The notes below the pieces were generated by a model. That model was given only the letters and a program-made list of their open reading frames with translations. It did no database searches and was not told the DNA's origin. A DNA stretch of 64,000 nucleotides from Omphiscola glabra (Eukaryota > Mollusca > Gastropoda > Lymnaeidae). The position numbers were made by a program, and so were the translations under genes. The stretch spans positions 14,775,562 to 14,839,561 of the forward strand of contig OZ024797.1 in assembly GCA_964017045.1 (NCBI GenBank). Reading direction: 5' to 3'. Positions 57,823-64,000 of the stretch are shown here, one piece after another. Numbering within the stretch: the stretch's first letter is position 1; the number at the start of each line of letters is the position of its first letter.

Positions 57823-58243
57823 ACAATATAATAATAGTAATAATTGTAAAAACTCATGGACCTCTACATGATTGTTGCTGTCGGAGAATGAGCATTGCGT
57901 GCAACCTTAGCGCATACATCAACCCGCCGTACATCGGAATGGATGTCATCCCGGGGTAGAGGAGGCAATAAAATATAGAATATATTTCAGAGACACCTAC
58001 AAAAATTGGTCAACCACTTTGAAATTTATACAATGGTTCCAACATTTTGGTCACGATTAATTTAGTAATCGACTTTTTTAGCGTTCAAGAGAAGTTTCCC
58101 CTCAACAAGTCCTAACATTCCCCCCCCCCCCTTTTTTTTTATGACTCCTTAACTTTCCCTCTGCAATTCTTAAAATTTCCCGGAAAAGTATTCAATTATA
58201 ATAACCCTTTTATGCATACGACAAAAATATATGCTTTTTCATA

Positions 58244-58245
<2 letters not shown>

Positions 58246-58294
<49 letters not shown>
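58246..58294. repeat. (TA)n microsatellite
   Basis: About 49 bp of uninterrupted alternating T and A. Confidence 0.97.
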
Positions 58295-58296
<2 letters not shown>

Positions 58297-58392
58297 AATT
58301 CCCTAAAAATTCTAACACAGGCGATTCACTTGTCCCAGATTATACTAATCTAAAATCTCGACGCCAACAGCAATTCTAATTCACTTAAATCA

Positions 58393-58646
58393 ATGGACAT
58401 TGACCTTGATTCGCGGGAGACACTTGCCATGGACCGTGCAAGCTGGCGTGGCCGACTCGCTGTTGGACCAAAATACTCAGAGTATAAGCGTACCGCTCAC
58501 GCCCAAAGAAAGCGCGTTGCAAGGAAAAGCAAAATCAACTCAAGTCTTATTAGTATCCAAAAAGAGCGGGTGTCCTACGTGCGGGAAAGTTTTCCAGGTG
58601 CAAGTGGGGCTGTCAGGCCACCTGCGTACTCACCGTGTAAAATAGC
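58393..58646 (+). pseudogene. LINE ORF2 C-terminal fragment with C2H2 finger
   Basis: One frame starts MDIDLDSRETLAMDRASWRG and continues RLAVGPKYSEYKRTAHAQRK. After a frameshift around 58555 the next frame gives CPTCGKVFQVQVGLSGHLRT followed by HRVK and a stop. DR-W, a basic region, then a GL-HLRTH zinc finger is the usual C-terminus of several animal ORF2 proteins. The related copy at 40868 reads through in one frame, so the frameshift is specific to this copy. Upstream sequence is unrelated, indicating 5' truncation. Confidence 0.83.
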
Positions 58647-59873
58647 CTTGGTCATCTTCGATGAGGAGGACGATCAATAGTTCTAATTCTGACCCCATCG
58701 ATCAGACTTCGATCTTATGAACTCCGACCCTACCAGTCTATCTCTGTACATTACCAATCTAACTACGAACCCACTAATCTAGATCCACTTGAACCCCACC
58801 AACATTTCTAGCAACCAACCAATATATCTTACACCCCATCAAACGATCCCCGACCATGCCATTCGAAGTATACATATCCACTCCAGTTGTTCCAAGACTA
58901 CACCATTCGTGCCCGCCGCTCTGTGACAAACCTAATCTCCGACAAGTACAAAACCTTTTCCCGCCTCCGTTGAACCTATTATCGCGTCATTTCCAGGTCA
59001 GTGGTCAATAAGTCCGCATGTACGTATACGAATGCGATCCCTCCGTGTTCCGATGAATCACTCGTTTCGAATGACCCGGCCCTTATAGGATGCGGCCTGG
59101 TTCCCCAGGCATTGTACTCGCCCGTTGCTTTAGTTTGCCTCATTCTTCCTTCCCGATCCTCCAAGTACGCGGCTTTGACCAAGAGCCCTTCAGAAATGTA
59201 CCCCAAGTCACAAATCACATACATCTTCAGTGAAGGGACGTCCTTTGTTACCTTGTTATCGTCCTGTCCGAGGCAACAATTTTTGTTCATTGTGTTCATG
59301 CCGCGGCAATTTTGTTCATAATTCGTGAAAGGAATCAAAATGTTGGTTTAACTAATTTTTTTCCCTTCCTCCTTTTCCCGAGACAGCTTATGCATACCAA
59401 ATGATGGGAAAACCTTGGAACATATACAACAGAGATGACATGCATATTTTATTTAGATGCATGTTAAATTGTTGATTAGTTAGTAAAGACGTTCCTTTTC
59501 GCCGTATGACTAAGACTTTTTGAAAGAGATAAAAGGCGGTACTCAAATAGAATTACTATGAAAATATGGACATCGCAAATTGGCATATTGCGATCTTGAA
59601 TAAATTAAGACACGTTTGTGTATTTCAACGTGTCTGTATTTCACATCTGATATTTTTTACGGCGATGCCAGAAACAAATATACATGGAAAAATAGTTACC
59701 AAGACTGAAGTATACGTATACATATTTATCTCGACTTACGAACCGCTTAGAATACGAATGTTTCGAGGTAGGAACCGTTTTCATATCTCATTTGGACCCC
59801 TACGAGCGAAACTAGATTCGAGATGCGAACCGCGATGCCCTGCGCTTGGGGTGTATATGGGGAATACGACGCA
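58647..59873. other. Unannotated spacer
   Basis: About 1.2 kb. A stretch at 59730-59850 with CTCGACTTACGAACC and TTCGAGGTAGGAACC phrases looks like transposon sequence but no ends were identified. No gene recognised. Confidence 0.5.
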
Positions 59874-60303
59874 ACAAATGGTGTCTACGACCAACGAAAG
59901 GTCTCTTCTCCACACGTCTTCCAACGCAGATCGATGTAGGGCATACTGAGGTGATCATACTAAATACTATTCTGTGACAAGCTCTACAGTGGGTCATTGA
60001 CGTCACCACTTCAACCTTCCAGGAAGACATACTGTAACAACTGGGCATTTGACATTTTAATGTTTATTCTGATTTACCGCATTTTACAACAAATGGTGTC
60101 TACGACCAACGAAAGGTCTCTTCTCCACACGTCTTCCAACGCAGATCGATGTAGGGCATACTGAGGTGATCATGCTAAATACTATTCTGTGACAAGCTCT
60201 ACAGTGGGTCATTGACGTCACCACTTCAACCTTCCAGGAAGACATACTATAACAACTGGTCATTTGATATTTTAATGTTTATTCTGATTTACCGCATTTT
60301 ACG
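59874..60303. repeat. 215-bp tandem duplication
   Basis: Two head-to-tail copies (59874-60088 and 60089-60303) differing at only a few bases. Both contain TGACGTCA (59998-60005 and 60213-60220), the full CRE palindrome, and both end in TTTACCGCATTTTAC, the left end of the MITE at 60290. Confidence 0.93.
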
Positions 60304-60455
60304 AACTATTAGAAGCACTTTTTTCTTCGAAAAATTGCCTCCAAAATTCAGCTGCGTCTTATACTCGAAATTAATATAAAAATGGTAAAAATGTTATTTA
60401 AAAAAAAAAATTCCTTAAAAATTAAGCTGCGTCTTATAGTCCGTAAAATACGGTA
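60290..60455. mobile_element. 166-bp MITE with TACCGYATTTTACG ends
   Basis: Left end TACCGCATTTTACGAACTAT and right end, read inward, TACCGTATTTTACGGACTAT are inverted copies. Both borders carry TA, consistent with a TA-targeting (Tc1/mariner-like) element, though the superfamily is uncertain. A truncated left end is also present at 60075-60088, carried by the 215-bp duplication. Confidence 0.85.
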
Positions 60456-60659
60456 ATGGGAATTGAAGTACGATCTCAGTGAGGTAAGAATTAAGTAGTC
60501 TAGGCACCTCGTATCTTAATTTGGCAGCGGCGTGAATTATTAAGTATGCAAGCAAGTTTGGTGGTGGAAATGTATGCCATTACCAGGTGGAAGCTTTTTT
60601 ATCCTTGGTAAATTTGATGTTACTGTGGGTAAGACAATGATTTCAGATCTTATATCTAT

Positions 60660-60672
60660 GGGGGGGGGGGGG
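60660..60672. repeat. Poly-G tract
   Basis: About 13 G residues, one of roughly two dozen poly-C/G tracts in the window. Confidence 0.9.
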
Positions 60673-60796
60673 GTCTGTTTCAAAACCCGATATCTTTGAT
60701 AAGACACTTATAACCTGGTACTAATGGTAAAACTCTTATTCAAGATCTGAAACTGTGGGTAATAAAAGGTACGTGGAAGCTTGAATCGAAAGATAT

Positions 60797-60834
60797 GAAC
60801 GTTTCGGCTAAGAGCCTTCCTCAGCAGACAGGAC
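60797..60834 (-). other. Recurrent hairpin motif, copy 3
   Basis: On the minus strand: GTCTGCTGAGGAAGGCTCTT then AGCCGAAACGTTC. The stem is GGC/GCC around a five-base loop. Copies of an AAGATCTGATACTAAGGGTA-type repeat lie on both sides (60698-60765 and 61040-61117). Confidence 0.62.
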
Positions 60835-61039
60835 AGATGAAAATAGGACAAGAAATAGAAACAGGTTAAAAACGTAAGTGAATTGCAATTTGTTAATGAC
60901 GGAAATTGGAGTTTACAAACCTAAGAGTACAGGAAGTGAAAGAATTTATTAATTGTTACTGTGAAAAATAAGATCTTAAATCTTAACGGACAAAAATATT
61001 TAAGAGATATATAAACTATAAGAAATAAAAAAAAAAAAA

Positions 61040-61117
61040 CAAGATCTGATACTAAGGGTAAAACACTTATTCAAGATCTGATACTAAGGGTAAAACGCTT
61101 ATTCAAGATCTGATTCT
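61040..61117. repeat. 32-bp repeat, two to three copies
   Basis: Units of AAGATCTGATACTAAGGGTA plus AAACACTTATTC. A diverged unit lies at 60698-60765. Confidence 0.88.
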
Positions 61118-63176
61118 ATGGATATCCTTTATGATCCTATATTATGGTTATAACAACGACATACGATCAGAGAAACAACGGAAAGAGGGGCAACTTGACC
61201 TAGTTGCAGTCCTGATGACAACTGGGCCATCTGCGTCTCGCGCCTCTAATTAAGGCCCCTGTTATCAGAAGGTGACTCCCTTGTAGACCAAACAATGGAG
61301 CGGGAGACAATGGAGACAACATTTCCAGCACTGGCACTTTGCCTTGGCCATTATACCACGAGGTTAATGAGTTCATTGAAAATTAATCCGCGCCAGACAC
61401 GTAGCGCACGGTCGACCCACTTAGGGATTTATTCTGTTCGTTTAAAGACAAGAACAACAAAAACACCTGGATTTTACGTCTTGGAGTTTCATTAGGATTA
61501 TTTGATCCCTCTAATTTCTTGTTGATTCTGTGAGTGAACTTAGAATGTAAGAATAAGTAGTCATAGATTATATGAATTCTCATAGTAAAACATGCTTTCT
61601 CACAGTCTTTAAATACATTAATATTGAAGAGAATAGTGGTTAATGAATATACTTAATGGAATATCTCTTCTGTTTAAAACTCTCATTAACTCATTTAAGG
61701 TCAGATTACCCCAATCAAAGTTAATCAAAATTTCGTCCCACTCTCAGGAATAGGAAGGCAAATCAGGGAGGGTGGGGGGAGCAAGGCGTAAATGACCAGT
61801 AATGACGTCACGAACAAAAAACCCCGAAGCTGCAAGGCTTGAAATACGTCCCATTTCGCTAGCCACATCAAAATGGCAGCCTTGTGTTTATTCTCGCCAG
61901 ATGTCGGAATCCGTAACCCTTTGGAGGAAAGGGGCGTGGCGCCCTGACATTTTCGTCCATCAATGGCTTTTCAGGGGACAGTTGGGGGGGGGGGGTGGTG
62001 GTGTCCTCTGAGCACAGTCCGTAAGCCTTAGAGCAAATTTGAGCGTGGAAACAAATTTTGAGATGGAGCGACCTTGGCGGTACAAGATACATGAGGACAC
62101 GCCGAGGGCTAGTACAATCCGAGTGTGGCCTTGGAGATAATTGGCAATTTCATTCAATTATTGACGGGGGGAAAGGGATGATGGGGGTGGTATTCTGGGG
62201 AGTGGGTGACGAAACGTGTTAGCAAAACATGTTTGCACGTGATGGAGTGGTCAATAGTGTCACGGGCCGCTTGCCACCAAAAATCTGAATCAGTCAACGT
62301 CGGGGGGGGGGGGCGGGGGGGGGGATTCCAGCTGGAAGTGATTGATAACATTTAACCTTCATAGTCTCTCGTACTGAGCCACAATTAATGGGAAGTGCTC
62401 CAATAGCCTATGTTGATATAATCTCATTTCTTCATAACGACAGCTGCAATGGTTTGTATGTTAATCACATGAAAATTTCTTTCCGTCGACGTGGAGCAAT
62501 TTATTATGTAAAAAAAATATAATAGCACACACAGTTAAATAAACTAATGCATATTTTATCAAACAGCTCTTTCAGTGTATGTAAGGCGCATATCCCCCAC
62601 CCATCCCCCAAAAAATCCTCCCCACCCACCTATTTTTTAAAAAAGTTTCGAACATTGATCATACAAAACCATTAGATTTTTAAAAAAATTTTTGTAAATA
62701 ACTAATTTAGAAATCCTTTGTTGAGGCCCCCGTTGGCACCATCTAGTGACGCCACTGCAAAGAAGAAATACAACCCTTTCGCGTTTAATTTCAATGACAT
62801 TACCCCCCCCTCCCCCCACCCCCACCCCCAATAGAAGAAAAAGCATCACCCGTCCGTTGTGACAAAGAGCGCGTTTCTGTACGCGCAAAGTTCGGTAAGC
62901 GCTAAATGTACTGGGAGGTGCGAGGCCTGTCTGCAAAGTGTTGCGTTGATTTTGACACTCTGCGCCACGTGACCTCCTCGTGAGATGAACGTGACGATTG
63001 ATGCAACTTTCGGAAACAGTTGCATTACTATGTTGTGGTACAACGTTACATTTCATTGATGTTGACCCCGTTGTTTTTGTAAAAGTTAAAGTTGCGTAGG
63101 TTGTTGACATGCCGTTCAAATTGTCAGGAAAGAAAGAAAAAAAATGAGAAAAATAAAACCACTTTAGGCCAAGACC
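61118..63176. other. Unannotated spacer with C/G tracts
   Basis: About 2 kb with G tracts near 61984 and 62301 and a C-rich stretch at 62803-62830. No gene, RNA or array recognised. The longest frame (minus, 62637-63215) has no domain I recognise. Confidence 0.5.
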
Positions 63177-63507
63177 CAGGGCCAGCGCTAGGGGACAGGG
63201 AAGTCGGCAACGCACGTTGCCGTAGTGTATTTATATTATACCTAAACCTACTAATAGTTCCTAATCCAGTCAACACAATATTCGGAGTTATTAGATAGTC
63301 AAATGGTCTGAAGGTCAGTCTGGCTCCGATACTATCCCTTCGAGATGAATCTCCGGAAAACCTCTGGGCGCATGTTAAGCAGACGAAAGGGGATTATCAG
63401 GTACGACTATAACGTGTCTTAATATCCTATCGGCGGAATATATAACGTCAACGACCCCGCCAAATTCAATTTGCCCAAGGCCCCGCACCCTCCTAGCGCC
63501 GGCCCTG
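63177..63507 (+). mobile_element. hAT-like MITE, CAGGGCCAGCGC ends
   Basis: A 331-bp segment starting CAGGGCCAGCGCTAGGGG and ending CTCCTAGCGCCGGCCCTG, inverted copies of about 18 bp. A clear 8-bp flank duplication was not found (5 of 8 at best), so the call rests on the ends alone. Confidence 0.75.
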
Positions 63508-63589
63508 ATAAAACCTATCTAATAAGATATATATACATATAACATAATGTAACAGAATAAAGCATATCGAAGTAAGATATCAAACACAA

Positions 63590-63975
63590 CATATGAAAGA
63601 AAGCATATCAAATACGACACATTAAACACAACATATCAAACACAACATATCAAACACAACATATCAAACACAACATATCAAACACAACATATCAAACACA
63701 ACATATCAAACACAACATATAAACAAACATATCAAACACAACATATTAAACACAACATATCAAACACAACATATCAAACACAACATATCAAACACAACAT
63801 ATCAAACACAACATATCAAACACAACATATCAAACACAACATATTAAACACAACATATCAAACACAACATATCAAACACAACATATCAAACACAACATAT
63901 CAAACACAACATATCAAACACAACATATTAAACACAACATATCAAACACAACATATCAAACACAACATATCAAAC
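63590..63975. repeat. 14-bp (CACAACATATCAAA)n array
   Basis: About 27 units with few variants (ATATTAAA, one short unit), ending just before the window edge. Confidence 0.97.
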
Positions 63976-64000
63976 CTAACAGCTTGTGGCCGATGCTAGC

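Noticed and set aside
60797..60834. Hammerhead ribozyme
   Set aside because: CTGAGGA, a stem and GAAAC are present, but an extra base separates CTGAGGA from the stem and helices I and III are not evident. Kept only as a hypothesis.
62637..63215. 192-codon minus-strand frame
   Set aside because: No domain, signal peptide or composition typical of a gene; it spans poly-C/G-rich sequence and overlaps the border of the hAT-like element at 63177.

Overview
This window looks like intergenic or intronic DNA from an animal genome, most likely a gastropod mollusc. The evidence is indirect. It holds five copies of a short hAT element that matches, from memory, the horizontally transferred SPIN family, which has been reported from the pond snail Lymnaea and from vertebrates. 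It also holds degraded animal-type non-LTR retrotransposons. The base composition is AT-rich, and there is no operon-like gene packing. I found no convincing host gene, no tRNA or rRNA gene, and no CRISPR array. Nearly all long open frames lie inside tandem arrays and are by-products of repetition.

The dominant content is tandem repeats. I count more than 40 separate arrays with unit lengths from 10 to about 50 bp and mostly unrelated sequences. By hand tally they cover roughly 19-20 kb, about 30% of the window. The largest are at 5756-7514 (28-bp unit), 7966-9303 (24 bp), 10933-12672 (14-17 bp) and 53545-54930 (about 30 bp). Three purine-rich GA blocks (3783-4145, 26381-27320, 27437-27940) and about two dozen poly-C/G tracts add to this.

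The second component is mobile DNA. A dead CR1/L2-like retrotransposon lies at 15574-18584: an endonuclease with an internal deletion, a reverse transcriptase broken by frameshifts, and a 3' hairpin and GAA tail. Three more fragments of retrotransposon ORF2 C-termini lie at 20164-20430 (-), 40868-41045 (+) and 58393-58646 (+). Short hAT elements fall into several families: SPIN-like at 2262, 20739, 28433, 42821 and 55289; a CAGAGGCGTAGC family at 2541, 42340 and 47914; and single elements at 19070, 24978 and 63177. Many carry visible 8-bp target duplications. Two elements with possible AATT target duplications lie at 35320-36038 and 41598-41844, and a TA-flanked element at 60290-60455.

The most informative observations concern how arrays and transposons interact. 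At 35320-36038 a 15-bp array sits between 13-bp perfect inverted repeats, and its unit matches the inner part of that terminal repeat, so the array seems to have grown out of a transposon end. At 16919-17088 five 34-bp copies have arisen inside reverse transcriptase coding sequence. Transposons have also landed inside existing arrays (2541-2728, 41598-41844), and a SPIN copy has landed in a dispersed repeat that has a paralogous empty copy 2 kb away.
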